From the NCBI GenBank assembly GCA_037783415.1, contig JAZGTN010000035.1, positions 4,092,001 through 4,156,000 of the forward strand: a DNA stretch of 64,000 bases, read 5' to 3'. The position numbers were made by a program, and so were the translations under genes. The notes below the pieces were generated by a model that saw nothing but the letters and a program-made list of their open reading frames with translations, did not search any database and was not told where the DNA came from. Of the stretch, positions 13,540-26,619 are shown piece by piece; within the stretch, counting starts at the first letter, position 1; the number at the start of each line of letters is the position of its first letter. This stretch comes from Leptasterias polaris (lineage: Eukaryota > Echinodermata > Asteroidea > Forcipulatida > Asteriidae).

Positions 13540-13930
13540 CACATTTTAATGCTACATACGAAGTGTGGACCTGAAAACAAGAGGTCCACATAATGTAGGG
13601 ACTTGAAACACTATGTGGACTTACACACGTCCACACAGTGTTTTTCACGGTGTTGAAGCTAGGTTTTTCCATCAGTGCACAGAACAAAAAAGGTCCACAG
13701 AGTGACTGCAACACAGAGCTGTGTGTATCGTCCTGATGCCCTCACTTTCGGTACCTTATGGAGACCAATGACAAAACAAAAAAGGGAAAACAAAAGGTCT
13801 CCACATGGAATTTCTAAAGACCGGGGTGCTCCACAAGGAAATTTGTGTACATAGTCTATGGGAAACTTTAAGTGCAGGGACAAAGGAAAGAAAAAAGGGT
13901 GCTCCACAACAAGCTTGCTCCACAAGGATG
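13540..13930. repeat. Cluster of TCCACA / TGTGGA motifs
   Basis: About nine copies of TCCACA, TGTGGA or close variants occur in 390 bp, for example near 13564, 13582, 13613, 13629, 13693, 13799, 13830, 13902 and 13918. The spacing is irregular. A degenerate interspersed repeat is the simplest reading. Confidence 0.4.
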
Positions 13931-14781
13931 CATTTTTGAGAATGGGTGAACTTGGGTGTGTGCGACTAGGTGCCGTCCTGACTATGCCGGGACGCGACTA
14001 CCACTGGGCAAAGGGGTAGCACAAGATAGCCTTGATCAAGGCTATGTCCAGTGCAGTCTTTGATGTTATCCCATCATGCATGGCAACTTCCGATGATGAG
14101 TGAATACCTTACATATACGGATCAACGTATTGTGTAAGGGATACTCATTGCAACGCAGAGATTGACGAACAACCCTGTAGACTCTATTGAGATAGGCTTG
14201 TGTGTCTCAATCAATCCCATTAACCTTATTAACTACACGTACATCGATTATGTAAAGCACACAATGACGCCATTTTGTCATCCTATCTCTTAGTTAATAA
14301 CGATAATTACTTTCAACTGAACGGTGGAATATCGACAGGGACAAATTAAAGCGAATGTATACCATTCTAACTTGGGGTATGAATGTTACATCGCGATAAA
14401 TAGTGTCCTCCGTCTATACTTGCTCCTTCGATAGACCTCGAAGGAGAACCGATTGCAATCTAATTACCTCATTTGGGACCTTACAAGGAGTGTCCCATCA
14501 CTGTCGTCCTCTTCTACAACGCGTTGCCATTGGAAACAAATTTAACTGTCACAAACATGACGAGCAAGGTTTTAGACAGATGCGATGCTAATGGCCATCA
14601 TAAAAACAAATTTTAATCCCGGTTACGAGGACGCTGTTTGCATTTTTAATCAGATCTTTAAAGACAACGGTTTTCGGTGAGTGGAGCATTAAAAATAGCC
14701 TTTTTAAAAGTTTGACATAAATTTTAATTGTATACTTTGAAATTTTATTTCTTGTCTCTCATAAGTGGTGTGTACCTTAAG

Positions 14782-14804
14782 CCCCCCCCCCCCCCCCCCC
14801 CCCC

Positions 14805-14839
<35 letters not shown>
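14782..14839. repeat. Compound microsatellite: C26 then (CT)n
   Basis: An uninterrupted run of 26 C (14782-14807) is followed by A and then about 15 CT dinucleotides to 14839. The open frame across it, encoding proline and serine-leucine runs, is an artefact of this repeat. Confidence 0.95.
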
Positions 14840-14841
<2 letters not shown>

Positions 14842-17800
14842 GTCTTTCTCCGAGTTTCCGGTATATAATTTTGGGCCTTTAAAAATTTATACACGTAAAA
14901 CATCTCTAAAAAATACGGTTTCTATTTTGGGGCTCAATCCAAAGCTTTCTGTTTTAAACTTCTCGTTTAGACGTGAGTGAAAAGGCACAGAAAATAGTCG
15001 TAGACCCTAAAAGTTCAGGTAAAGTTAAGGTGCCAAACATGCTTCAAATTTCTGTAAATGATTTGTACGCAATCCCTGGTGTTAACTAACAACAGTGACA
15101 ACGGAGAAAGTAATTTACGTCACGCCAATGTTTTCATAAAAAAGAAGAACGCCAATGAAATGTTATGGGAAGTTTTAGTTGCTGACGTCATCCATTACCT
15201 CACCAGTGACATTAGCAAAGAGTTGTATAAGAATTGTCTTCAAAAAAGACTGAAGCACTATACTGCACCGATTCAAGCTGCCACATGAGTAAGAATGGAA
15301 ACACACTGTTAAGTCTAAGAAAACTTCTCCCACTAATCAATACCTACTCCCACAACGCCTACTTGTATACAACCCATCCTCTTCTACATTCTCTTTGTCG
15401 GTCGGACGATCCTAAGCATCGGTTCTCTCTCCTATTTCTGACACCTGTCGCATCGTGCGGCTGCCCTGCCGTGAAAAATGGAAATACGAGCAGCTGTCGA
15501 CCTCTGTCTGAAAGAACCGAATCGCGGTGTTAGGGACAGTGAACTCTAAAATGTGCGAACTGTTCCGGAAATTGTTTAAAGAATTATGTTCCGGCTCTGT
15601 GTGAGTTTGTTTTGAATCTTGCTGATTTATGATTGGCTGTGCCAAGGTAAAGGTATCAATCCGGATGGTTAGACGGGGGTTGAAGACCTTGTCAATGAAT
15701 GGATTGTCAAGCTTGTTTGTTTGAAGGGATGAACATTACTTTTTGAGGTGAATTCGTCCATCTCAATGTTATTGCTATGCGACATTAAATCGACAAGCAG
15801 TCAGCTTTTTTTTTCTCTCGAGTTTTTCCCCAACATGGTGAATTTCATCCCGTCTAAATATTGCCATCTTCGATATCTCTCTAGCGGGGTATTTTCCATT
15901 AATGGGACATTCGGGCGCGATAGATTGAGTCTCGGATGGTGCGCAGTGTTGAAACTAGAAACCGCTCAGCGATGCGGTGCGTTTCGAGGCTTTCTCCTTG
16001 TGTTGGTTTAACACTTCGGAACAACCGTACCGTGGCTGCAAACCGCTCCACCGCTGGCAAACAGACGAATCAGAAAGAGTGGAAACGATGTAGTAGTCCT
16101 AAAAGTTTGCGTATCCACCGCTGCTTTTAATAAACCCAATTCCTCAGGCAATATATTTGCAGAAGTCATCGTTTGAAGCATCCATGCGCTTGCACTAAAT
16201 GAAGCATCCATGCGCTTGCACTAAAGAGTGTTTACTTAAAATACTTTACACGAGGCAGTGATTCTTGATAATGTTTAAACAAACCATTAGATAGTTTGCT
16301 CGCAAGTAGAGTCGTCTGTCATGGTTTAGAAATAATTAATTTACACTGTCCCTGATCCTTATACCATTGGTGGCGAACAGCAAAACACATTAAACGACGG
16401 CAGTTGACGGTACATTTTACTGTATTGGCACATCACTCAATGGTTTGGTTTGAAATGCTGTCAAACCATGATGTGTCTCATGAACAAAATAGAGCTTTAT
16501 CAATGTGACCCATACTAACATTCTAATTTGTAAATATGAACCTCGAGCGTAACCCTTCTAATTTACAACAAGGACTTTGAGGTACAGAGCAACCAAAACG
16601 AGGCTGGAAGGGGAAACAGTCTGGACCTAATGGAAATGTGTTGATAACTGAGGTGGCGACGGCAATTGACAAAGCCCGCGAATGGTACCAGACAAGTTTG
16701 GTATAATTATTAGTATTCCACACTCAAACGGTTACATTTTAGTTAATAATAATAGCCATCATCTCACCAGTAAATTAAACGGGCTAGTTGAACTGATTCT
16801 GTTTTAATAGCCCTTTGATTTGAAACATGACCGGAATAACTCAACAGCAAAATGTGACAACCCCCCCCCCCCCCCCACCCCCTCTTATACAATAAATTGT
16901 GCGAGGCCTGCAGGAAGTAGATGAGGGCTCATCGCCTTTGCATCTCTTATACACTCAAACAAATATAATGAAACCTCAAACACCCTCTGAAGCTAAATAT
17001 ATCTCAGAAATTTGTGCCATCCCAGATGAATTAAGTAAGGAACATACAGTAGAGTAGAGTGCCGTGTAAAGTGGTGATGCAGCTGGCTGCCCTAGTGATT
17101 GGTCGAGAACCCTGTGATCACTTATTTCAGAAAATGGCCTAGATTTAATGAATACTAAATATTTGTCACATTTTGTGCGTTAATGTTGACCAAAAGGCTC
17201 AGCGGCTCAGATAGGCGTACTTTGGGACTAAGCAATATTTGAACAGATTTCTCTATTTCTAAAGACACCTCTAGTAACCGAACTTAAAATCCAACAAGCT
17301 TAGTTTTTATTTTTAAATGACCACGGGAGGAGAGGTTTTCATCTGGACAGCAGCATCACTCAAAATTTCCAAAAATGTCTTCCGACAGATCGGTAAGAGT
17401 TTCTCTTTAATCACTCAATACTCACGTTGTCCCATCAATGCGGTTTACGACGGTTGTTCGGACTGAGTAGCACGACACTCGTTGGCTGACCGGAGCAATG
17501 TCGGATCAGCGCCCATCTGAGGACAGCCACTTAACGGGGGCCAAGGGTCGAGATAAAGACATAGAGTGAGGCAAATCAAATGCCATTTGTGGCGTCAAAG
17601 AAGTTCTTGGGTAATAATGTAGAGGGGTAAAACATGATATTAATGGCTATATTATATTACACGATGCTACTGTATAAGCAGTCTCTGCCTTTTGAAACTG
17701 TCCAATAGTTTAAGGACCGCTTATAACTCTTAATAAAGGCCATTCAACCTAACATTGAGACTGAGGTAACTCTGGTGCAACATCAAGGTTTTTTTTACTT

Positions 17801-19195
17801 GTTCTTTTGCTAATGGTGCCAAACGTTTTGTTTAATTTAAATAAAGGAAGTTAAAATTGGGTGTCTCTACCAACATCTTCTCATGTAAAATTCTCGTGAG
17901 AACTCACGAAGACACCTGTCTACCGGCGCAAGACGTGTCAGATACCCGTCTTGTTGACAGCATCTACGATGATTGGCGGCTATTCGTTTGTTTAGGCGCG
18001 CCGTGAAAATCAGTTAACATCACCGCGAGCGACATTTTATCGTGTCATCCGAGGATGCCTGATTCCAGGCGGCCCAGAACCCATACATTTGAATGAGGTG
18101 AGCAATCGATAGGCGGGACATCGATCCAAAACCATATCAAGTTGCAGTAGACAGTGTCAGCGTTTTCTTCGGCGTTCAAAACTGACGTCAATTTTAACAG
18201 TAGCTGTCGTAAAGGTTTACTATTAACACCAGGTAATAAATAAATAAAATCATCACGTGACTATAAGGGACATCTGAATTTGCGCTTCTTCAGGCTGCTC
18301 TTAAAGGGAAGGTGTACGTTTGGTATATTTACTCTTAAAATCAATGGCAATAAACATTTACTTAATTGGTGAGATGTACAACAGCTTTTGATAGCAAAAA
18401 GCATTTTGAGAAACAGTTCACTTCAAAGTGATGTGATTATGGACAATTATCAGTTTTTATCCTCCGAAATCTGAATCTGAGACAGAAATGTTTCTCAGAT
18501 TGTGTATTCTAATGACGGATTCTTCCTGCGTGGACAAAACCGCTCCAGCCAGTTATTCGGTGGTATCTGAAAAACGCTACCACCTTTTGAAGTGAAATGT
18601 TCACACTCTAGTTGTATTGCACATGTCTACATTTATATAGGATTAATCAAATAGAACGGTTCCAAAAACAGAAGTTTAGCCTTTAAAGACGAAGTACAGT
18701 TTTGTTAAATCGATTAAAAAATATCGGTTTCTATCTAACACAGTAACAACCTCCCTGATTATATACGGTAAATGTCGAGGATAGAGTGTTTGAAGACATT
18801 ACCCTTGCTTTGGCAATTGAAATAACCCGACACAAACGTACACAAAATCATTGACAAAACATAAGCCGATGACATTTTCATATGATATGCTCTTTCAAAA
18901 TATAGTAATGTGTTTTCCCTTAAAAATAAATGCAAAAGCCTACTACGATTGCCATGCGTTAAATCGAATGCATGCAAGGGCTTAACATTATAGGTATTAC
19001 AGAAGTATGATTTCATTAGTCTCCACGTCTGAATCAAACACGTGGAAAATACAGCCTTACTGTTAAATTACTCTACTTGGGGCAAGTCGTGTATAGGAGT
19101 GCAACCAAATACTATGCGTTTTTATTGCACTAAAATATATAGATAACTGTGAATTTATTTAAAAGGCAAGTCATGTGCAAGAAGCTAGTTTTTCT
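14840..19195. other. Gene-poor stretch, no gene recognised
   Basis: No recognisable coding sequence. It contains a perfect 26-bp tandem duplication (16175-16200 and 16201-16226), a C16 run at 16861-16876, and at 18301-18620 a region beginning TTAAAGGGAAGGTGTACGTT that looks like one end of a TTAA-type element with a central TCTGAGA/TCTCAGA hairpin. Confidence 0.45.
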
Positions 19196-19423
19196 AGGCC
19201 CCTTCTCCTAATCATAATCTCCTCCAACTTATCCCCTCCCCTTTTCACATCAGTAATTAGTACATTTAGCACACCAACCTTTAAATTAGCGGAAAGAAAT
19301 AAAATTACATCTGTTATAATACCGTCAAATAGGCCCCTTCTCCTAATCATAATCTCCTCCAACTTATCCCCTCCCCTTTTCACATCAGTAATTAGTACAT
19401 TTAGCACACCAACCTTTAAATTA
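19196..19423. repeat. Two identical 93-bp direct repeats
   Basis: Positions 19196-19288 and 19331-19423 are identical over 93 bases (beginning AGGCCCCTTCTCC, ending CCTTTAAATTA) and are separated by 42 bp of unique sequence. Perfect identity implies a recent local duplication or gene conversion. Overlapping open frames on both strands only reflect the repeat. Confidence 0.9.
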
Positions 19424-22400
19424 CTGTCATCCCCCCCTCACCCTACCCCACTAATTCTCCAACTCTCTAAACCCCGGCCCCCTCCCCGGACATGCTATAT
19501 ATACTTCACTAATGAGTAACCCCAGCACACCGACCGATTTGAATGACGTGTCATTCCTCTTTCGTTCGCATCTATCGATTGCTCAAGGTATCGTATTGCT
19601 TTTCCCTGCAGATATCCGCATGAATTTTTCATGGCGCACTCCTTAACCGAATTTCAAGGGTGTGTACGCGACGGCACGGCCCGGGACGCTTTGCGCGCAC
19701 AGCGCCGTGGTCATGTCGGTACTTTCTGCGGTGTCACGGTATATCGGACAGCAAGCAATCCAAATAAATTGGTGCTTGGCAAATACATTAAACTATGGCG
19801 TTGATGGGAGCTGTGTTTAGGTTTCGGATGGACTGGTTTGTACAGAACACTTTACCTTGTTTTGCCGGAAAATGAAGACCTAACATTTACCTAGACGCAA
19901 TTTCCAATATTATTTTGCTGGAATCAGGGAAGGGTGAATCACAGAGCTTACTCACTATGCGTGGTAGATCTCTGGAAATACTCTCAGACACCTAAAACTT
20001 TACATAAATTAAGCATGCACAGTTGCACTCATGTGTTTAGCTAGTAGCTGCATTATTCAGTATCGAAATCTATCCCCCATCTCTTCTCAGAGCCTACGCT
20101 TTTCAAAAAGTGCTTGTGTACACACACAATGATGTACAGCAAACCGGACACATTTATTTTTATTCTTCTATAATAACGTTTCAACATAAATGAGGGCGCT
20201 ATTATATCCTTTAGTTGGGATTATAGCTACGGCTACGGGTAGATTCCCGCATCTTCATGCGTTGAAGTATATGACGCCTTAAGCCAACACCCTTAGCAAC
20301 AGTCGTGGTCGTAACAGCAGCCGCAAAGACGGTTACGGCCCGAGCCATAATCTACGTCATACAGGGACAACTTGTTTGCAACAAAGCATTCATCGGTTAA
20401 TTCGATTTGAGTTGATGTTAATTGCATCTAACTATCTCACTTGGGATTAATGTACAATTTTCTCCTCTTTTTATCTTCCTTATTTATGCTATAATGATCA
20501 AACATAACCTGCAGTGTACCCAGACTCATTTTTTAAAGTTAAAATTGTATATATATTTTTATTTTATTTTTTCTATTCATCGCTTTTTTGTTGGAATGAG
20601 CAAATAAGATACAAAGAACAGTTTGAAGGGGGGGGGGGGGCAATCGATAGCAAATTCCCAAATGAATCAAATACGTTACTACAAGAAAACATACATATTG
20701 TAGTGTAGAGAGTTGTCCAGCAAAGTTTGAATTAAACAAAATAAGATGGTGATGCAATTGGCCAACTGTGAGCTGAGCACAGAACCAACATTCACTCTCA
20801 TAGAACTCTGTTTTAGTGCAGTTGTTGGTGGGGGACTTGATTTTTGAGCTCAAATTTTCACAGGTTTGTTATTTCATGTATATGGTTAATCACACAAAAC
20901 ATGAACTTTGTTTGCGACTGTTTTGTCAGCTCTACCAATCCTGTATAATACCTTTAAAGGCAAAATTAAAATTAAAAACATACAATTAAAGTCACCTGTG
21001 AAAGTTTCAACTAAATACAGTGTCTATACTTGGTGAGAAAAAACCAGCCAAAAAACTGTCTCGGTATTTTCACAAGAAGGTTGAATCCATACGCGTTAAG
21101 CAGGGTGACAGTGGCTCCCAACCACATCTCTGTCCTCAGCATTTGCAAACGGACACCAACCCTCAGAATCTCATATTGAAATTAGTTTTTAATAGATAAA
21201 AACAATTATTTAAATCGTATTACTTTGAAGGGAATCCTTTCTCAAAATAGTTTATACTATCAACAGCTGCGGTGCTTCTCACCAAGTATAGTTTTTACGG
21301 TCATACATTTTGGAGTATTTAGCAATCCATAATGACCCTACTTTTAAAGTTGTTTTAGACTAATGGTGACCCCGGGAACAGAGTGTAAAACTTTATAATA
21401 TAAAGTTGTACACTCTGTAAAAATACCACAAGATGTGTGAGGACTCTGGAATGGAGTCTGTGACGTTGTTATTGATTGCCACTCCAACACTTCAACATTT
21501 CCTCAGAACATTTTAGTTCAATTACGGTAATGCAAAATCTTCCAAAAAATAGAAATGCTTTCAACGATGATGTATTATCTATACAATGTTTTTACGTGGA
21601 GGAGACCCTTAATGGGCACAAATTAACCGGGGAGGTTTCGGGGCCGTCGACATACGATTGATGGAAAAGAAAACGAAAATGCTGACATCTTCTATTTTTA
21701 TATTCACCAAATTGATGGAGAAGGCCTGAATCGTGAGCTCGTGTACAAGGAACAATTAAATGACTTGATTTGCAATTTTTGCTTAATTAGTTATCTAATT
21801 ATGACATGACAACATGAACGACTGGGCCTTTTATTTTGGGTGGTGTGGTGAATTTTAATGGACACAACGGCATCAATGTGGGTTGAGAATTACCTTCAGA
21901 GGTGCAACGTCATTATTCGAGGTCTCGTTCTGTCCGACAAGACATCGACGAAAAAACTTATCTTTTTGTGTGTGTGAAATGAACATCACTGGTCATTCAT
22001 TTATTTACATTTCTTTTAAAAACTAAACAAGAATTGCAGCCAAAGCTGAATATACGAAGTTTTAAAACGGTAACAATTCAAAAAATTAAACTAGAAAAAT
22101 GAATTTCAGAAAAAGATAAAACTATAAAAATAGTGACATTAATAAAACACAATAGGCCTAAGTTGCGACAGAGCTTTTAAAAAAAAGTGTTATAACCCAT
22201 AATTATAACAAGCCCTCACAACTAAACGCAATCACAGGGAACCAAAAAAATACACAATATTCAAGACTCTTGGTTCAAGAATTTAGAGAGGAACGGGGTA
22301 GGGGGCTGGAAGTCTGCATTGATTAAATTATTTTGTTTTACACATTATTGTTGTTGTTATAAAGCATTACTTTAACAAAAACAGTTTTAAGCTTTAACTC

Positions 22401-22838
22401 TTCGTGCTTTGGGGTGGTTTTTTTTGCTTGAGTTTAAACACTGAGATTTGCAAGCCCTCTTTGTAACGGTCCTACTTTTCCATCCATACAATGGTCTGAA
22501 ATGAGCTGACTGTTCGCTCTGACAAACACATAAGCGAAGCAATATACGTATCGACACTCCGTCGTCTGAAGTACCATATTCAAAATGATCACCTCAACGC
22601 TAGCCTTGTTACAAGAACCCTTAATAAATTTCTCACCATAGCCAAGGTTACGGCTGAAATGAAAGACTACAGTCTGAAATTACATATTATAGGCATACTC
22701 AGCGTTCCAATATTATGAAAGGTTCATAGAATCTTTCATAACGTGAAACCTTTAACAATTCTTAAAATTGGTGCGTATTAATACTAATAGTGAAAAACTC
22801 AATCTGATTATGTTTTATTTTTCTGTGTGCTTTTCCAG
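19424..22838. other. Upstream region of the AN-peptide gene; no coding sequence recognised
   Basis: This must contain or lie in an intron of the AN-peptide gene, because a splice acceptor sits at 22837-22838. It holds a G13 run (20628-20640) and, ending at about 20957, a piece with TCAGCTCTACCAATCCTGT followed by TTAA. That piece matches the right end of the element at 48661-49058. A TATATATA box at 19496 is discussed as a weak promoter candidate. Confidence 0.45.
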
Positions 22839-22850
22839 GTTTAAGTGACA

Positions 22851-23651
22851 ATGGCAAGATTGGATTTGCTTCTACTTCTTGTGTCAGTGGTGGTCGCCGC
22901 AGTGGTGCTCCAGTGCCGGGCTGATGATGAAAACACAGCAGATGAGCAAGGGACCGTAGACCAAGTTCTAAAACAACTATATGAGGATGGGAATGATGAC
23001 GATAAACGCGCCAACCACTACGCTAGCGGACGCCAACGTACCAGGGGAAAAGCCGGATACCGTCGGATTACTAAATCCGACCCGGATTTGGAAGCCGAAG
23101 CAGGACTTGAAGATATGGATGAAGAGAAACGAGCTAACTACCGCGCCTCTGTCGGCCGTGGTGGTAAGAAGGGGTTCCGTAGATACACCAAATCCGACGG
23201 AGACGAAGAGGAGATTCCGGCACTGGAGGACATGGATGAAGAAAAGAGAGCAAATTATCGCGCCACTACAAACCGTGGACGCAAACCTAACCGCTTCAAC
23301 CGAATCACGAAGTCCGACGGGGATGAGGAGATGGCGGGGTTGGAGGACATGGACGAGGAGAAACGAGCCAACTACCACGCCCGCGGCGGCAAGGCTAGGG
23401 GTGGATTCCGCAGGTACACAAAGTCAGACGAAGATCTCGATGCATTGGAGGAGGCCCCTGCTGATGAACAAGACGAAGAAAAGAGAGCGAATTTCCACGC
23501 CCGTAACAGGGGAAAGGGATTCCGGAGGTACACAAAGTCGGATGAAGATCTCGCCATGGAGGAAGCAGCGGCCGATGAACTCGACGAGGAAAAACGCGCC
23601 AACTACCACGCCTCGCGTGGGAAACAGAGGGGAGGCAATCGTCGATTTTAG
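22851..23651 (+). CDS. AN-peptide neuropeptide precursor
   Basis: This encodes a 266-residue secretory precursor. The ATG at 22851 is chosen because it starts a hydrophobic signal peptide (residues 1 to about 24, LLLLLVSVVVAAVVLQCRA); an in-frame GTG two codons upstream is not a plausible eukaryotic start. After an acidic spacer come six peptides, each preceded by Lys-Arg and beginning Ala-Asn at residues 54, 95, 134, 173, 213 and 250. The cores are basic and glycine-rich, for example ANYHARGGKARGGF. The first five are followed by RR[YI]TKSD (the third has NRITKSD), then an acidic spacer ending DEEKR. The sixth ends the protein with GGNRRF. Prohormone-convertase cleavage at Lys-Arg is expected. 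Tandem peptides with N-terminal Ala-Asn are known as AN peptides in sea urchins and sea stars; their receptor is not known to me. Whether the internal RR is also cleaved cannot be decided from sequence. Confidence 0.88.
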   Translation: MARLDLLLLLVSVVVAAVVLQCRADDENTADEQGTVDQVLKQLYEDGNDDDKRANHYASGRQRTRGKAGYRRITKSDPDLEAEAGLEDMDEEKRANYRASVGRGGKKGFRRYTKSDGDEEEIPALEDMDEEKRANYRATTNRGRKPNRFNRITKSDGDEEMAGLEDMDEEKRANYHARGGKARGGFRRYTKSDEDLDALEEAPADEQDEEKRANFHARNRGKGFRRYTKSDEDLAMEEAAADELDEEKRANYHASRGKQRGGNRRF

Positions 23652-24278
23652 ATTGTGACAAAAGTAAAATCAGTTACAACTTTTTCATTATCTGGTATGA
23701 TCAGTCTGGGGGAAATCATGCAGGGCACCTCCAATGAAATCTAAGCATCTAACTTTCATTACGTTTTCATTTTAATCTAATAGGGACTTTTTGCCGCAAT
23801 GTCTTTGACTTAATTTATCGCTTTAAGTGTGTTGGATGAAACTAAGTGAGTCAGCACTGGTTAATGGGTAAACCACTAGTACCTAATGACCAATTGATTG
23901 ATAATATGCATAGAGCCTTGCTTTGATTGGCCAATCACGAAAGCTAGTTTAAACCACTCCCCAATTTTTAAAGGAAAGCATTCATTCACGGCCACAAATG
24001 AACTGTCAGAGCATATCTTAAGATGACTGACAAGGCGGTAGCACTATAGTTTTAAAAATCTGGATGTTTTCAAAGTTCAGCTAACACAGACCCCGATTGA
24101 GCTTTTGCAGCGAAAAAAAACCAAACAGATAAACAACAAAAGATAAAAGATTAAAGTGACCTTGAAGAAAGTAACGATTTTCGGCAATTATAACAGCTTG
24201 ATGTGGTTTGTGGTGTAGAGTAATTGCGCCACAATATTGATGGAGGCTCTTGTGATTAGATTGTATTTTTCTTAAGTT

Positions 24279-24284
24279 AATAAA
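24279..24284 (+). terminator. Candidate polyadenylation signal of the AN-peptide gene
   Basis: A canonical AATAAA lies 628 nt after the stop codon, in sequence otherwise free of coding signal. A GT-rich stretch follows at about 24390. The assignment rests on position only. Confidence 0.45.
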
Positions 24285-26615
24285 CAATGTGCATTATGTA
24301 TAACTTCACGTGCATTTGGTTACCGATTATTCTGTAACATTAATCATTGTATTTTATAAGTGTAAATATCCTCACCATTCTATATTTGTAAGTGTTGCTG
24401 GTGTTGCTCTCCAAAAACCACACAAGGCGAAGAATCAGATAGAAACATTGAGTGCTAAGAAAGAGTATAACAAAACGCCCACAAACTGAGATTCAAATGT
24501 ACTGCTTGTGCATTCTGGTGCATTTTAGGTATAAAGCAACTCAATGTACATAAAAGTAGATATTAGATTATTGCTCAGAGTTGGTTTTTCTTTCAGTGAA
24601 AGAGCTTCAATTTCTGTGGAGAGAATCTTAGACACTTGATCTGGAGGAAGGCTACACATTGTGAAGTTCTGACAAACACAAAAACCTTTCAAGCTTTTTA
24701 CACAGAAATCATGAACACACGTAGAAACAGACTCGGTTTAGGGCTACTTATTATCTGATTATTATGAAGTGCACTTTTAATTAGCAACCATCAACATTCA
24801 TACTTATTCTAAATTTAATCTTGGAAAGTTCTGGTAAAAAATAATTGTATTAGTTTGCATAATTTTAGAAAAGAAAGGGTCCAATGTGCGACAACTTTGA
24901 CTGGTAACTGATTCAGTGGCCGGGCTGAGCGAAAAATCCAAGTGTATGTTTCATGTTAGTAGCTACATGTTAGTCAACTGAGAACAACAGTTGACAAAAA
25001 AGGCAATTGTCCCACTACAGTTAACTATAGTTACCAGTCCAGCTTGCTCGTAATGCTATTTTTTGTCACTTAGTGTAAACCATATTTTCTCAATTAAAAA
25101 GTAGCTTAACCATGAAACGCACCTGAGAATAAAGTGATGACTATAGCTGTAATAGCAGCATACTATATGTGGTTTTCTTGTCAACGAAAGCAAAATAAAG
25201 AAGTAGTCAAAGTTAAACCAAGATAAACAGAAGAATTGTGTACTATTATATGTGGAAGCTCAGCACAAATCGAGACAGCTATGTCTCACAATGGAACACT
25301 TACGACAATCGCAGACCGTTTTGTTTATACATATAAAAACTGATGACTCGGCATCAAGCTGACAAGCTTTTAATATATCTCTTTCGCATATTAATTAGTA
25401 ACTGATCAATGTACCGGTTGCCGGACGCCAAAAGCGTTGTAACGTCCCTACCAACGAACCCTATTTGCATTACCATTGGTGTCTCCTTCATCAACGCCAC
25501 TCAGCTCCCGCTGAACTTCACCAAAAAGTACACTGGAAAGAACCTTCGTTAATGAGCTTATGCCGAGTCACATCCCCCTTATAGTTTGCTCCGTGACATA
25601 TCCACTTCTCAATCGAGAAGAGTTATCGCCGTAATCTCTTAATGTCACAACTAGAAATGTTCCCGCAATGACAATCGGGATTCTCGACTCTTAGGCTCAA
25701 GTGTCTCTCAACGTCTCGGTATGTAACCGTACCGCGAGGTTCTTGGCAATTTGCAGGGAATCCAATGTCGTGGTTAATATTGTTATCTCAATTATTTTAC
25801 TCACAATCATCGGATGTGCAATCAAACGTAAGATCAGACGGAGGTGGGTTTATAATAACATTAAGTCAATTTCAACTGCTCTCCACTTGTCGATTGCCCA
25901 TAGCATTGGTCTCGGGCATTGCTCCCAACTTGAATTCAATGACATTCGGCAATCGTAGAAACTTGACGGTCGTATTTTAAGCTCGATAATTTCCCCCCAC
26001 GTTCATTTCCCCAATACCTATTACTTCAAGTGAAATGGCACAGGGTTGTCCATTTTGGTCCGTCTAGTTGGATGACTGTTGATTTTACTAAACATGTTTT
26101 GTGTATTTTTTTTCTGTTAAGTGACTGCTCATTATTCTATGAAGGTTTCAGCGGCAGTTGTTAATAGTTCCAACGATGAAAGGAAATTGTCATAATCAGT
26201 GTAAATCTTACGCGTGGGATCCTAATTAATTAGATTTGACTTATACCCGTCTATAGCAAAGTACCTTCTTGTCCTTTGTTGAAACTTTGAACATGGGTCA
26301 TCTTCCAATTTCAACCCGTAACGTGATGGACTTTGACGTTGCCACATTCAATAGTGGATTTAAACCAAAAAAACCAGAAGGAGATAGAGCTACTTCAAAT
26401 CAACGAATTACTAACAGCGGGGCAGACCTTTGACATTCCACAAGAAAGTGCGAGGGTCAGTGTCAATATTTAAAACACACTTTAAAATACATTTGACTGA
26501 AGCAGGTTTCTAAACAGTCAATTTTGTTATAGGAGCTGCCGAATTATTCGATTAAGACGTAATACAATTACAGCGACTAAAGTTCTTGATTAAAAAATCT
26601 TGCTCCTGCATTGTG
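24285..26615. other. No gene recognised
   Basis: Unclassified intergenic sequence. Short open frames near 25700-25980 overlap in two frames and show no family resemblance. Confidence 0.45.
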
Positions 26616-26619
26616 TTAA

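Larger units (their letters stand above)
22839..24284 (+). other. 3'-terminal exon of the AN-peptide precursor gene
   Basis: The exon begins after a good acceptor (TTCTGTGTGCTTTTCCAG, ending at 22838). It carries 12 nt of 5' untranslated sequence, the whole open frame and a 3' untranslated region of about 630 nt up to a candidate AATAAA at 24279-24284. The intron therefore lies in the 5' untranslated region. The upstream exon or exons were not identified. The 3' limit is an inference from the polyadenylation signal. Confidence 0.6.

Noticed and set aside
14765..14980. Open frame with polyproline and Ser-Leu runs
   Set aside because: Created by the C26 and (CT)n microsatellite.
17373..17396. 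ATGTCTTCCGACAGATCG followed by GTAAGA, a possible first exon
   Set aside because: Only six codons, with no identifiable downstream exon; too short to support.
22977..23661. Overlapping open frames on the opposite strand and other frames of the AN-peptide gene
   Set aside because: Shadow frames of a repetitive coding sequence; no signal peptide or known domain.
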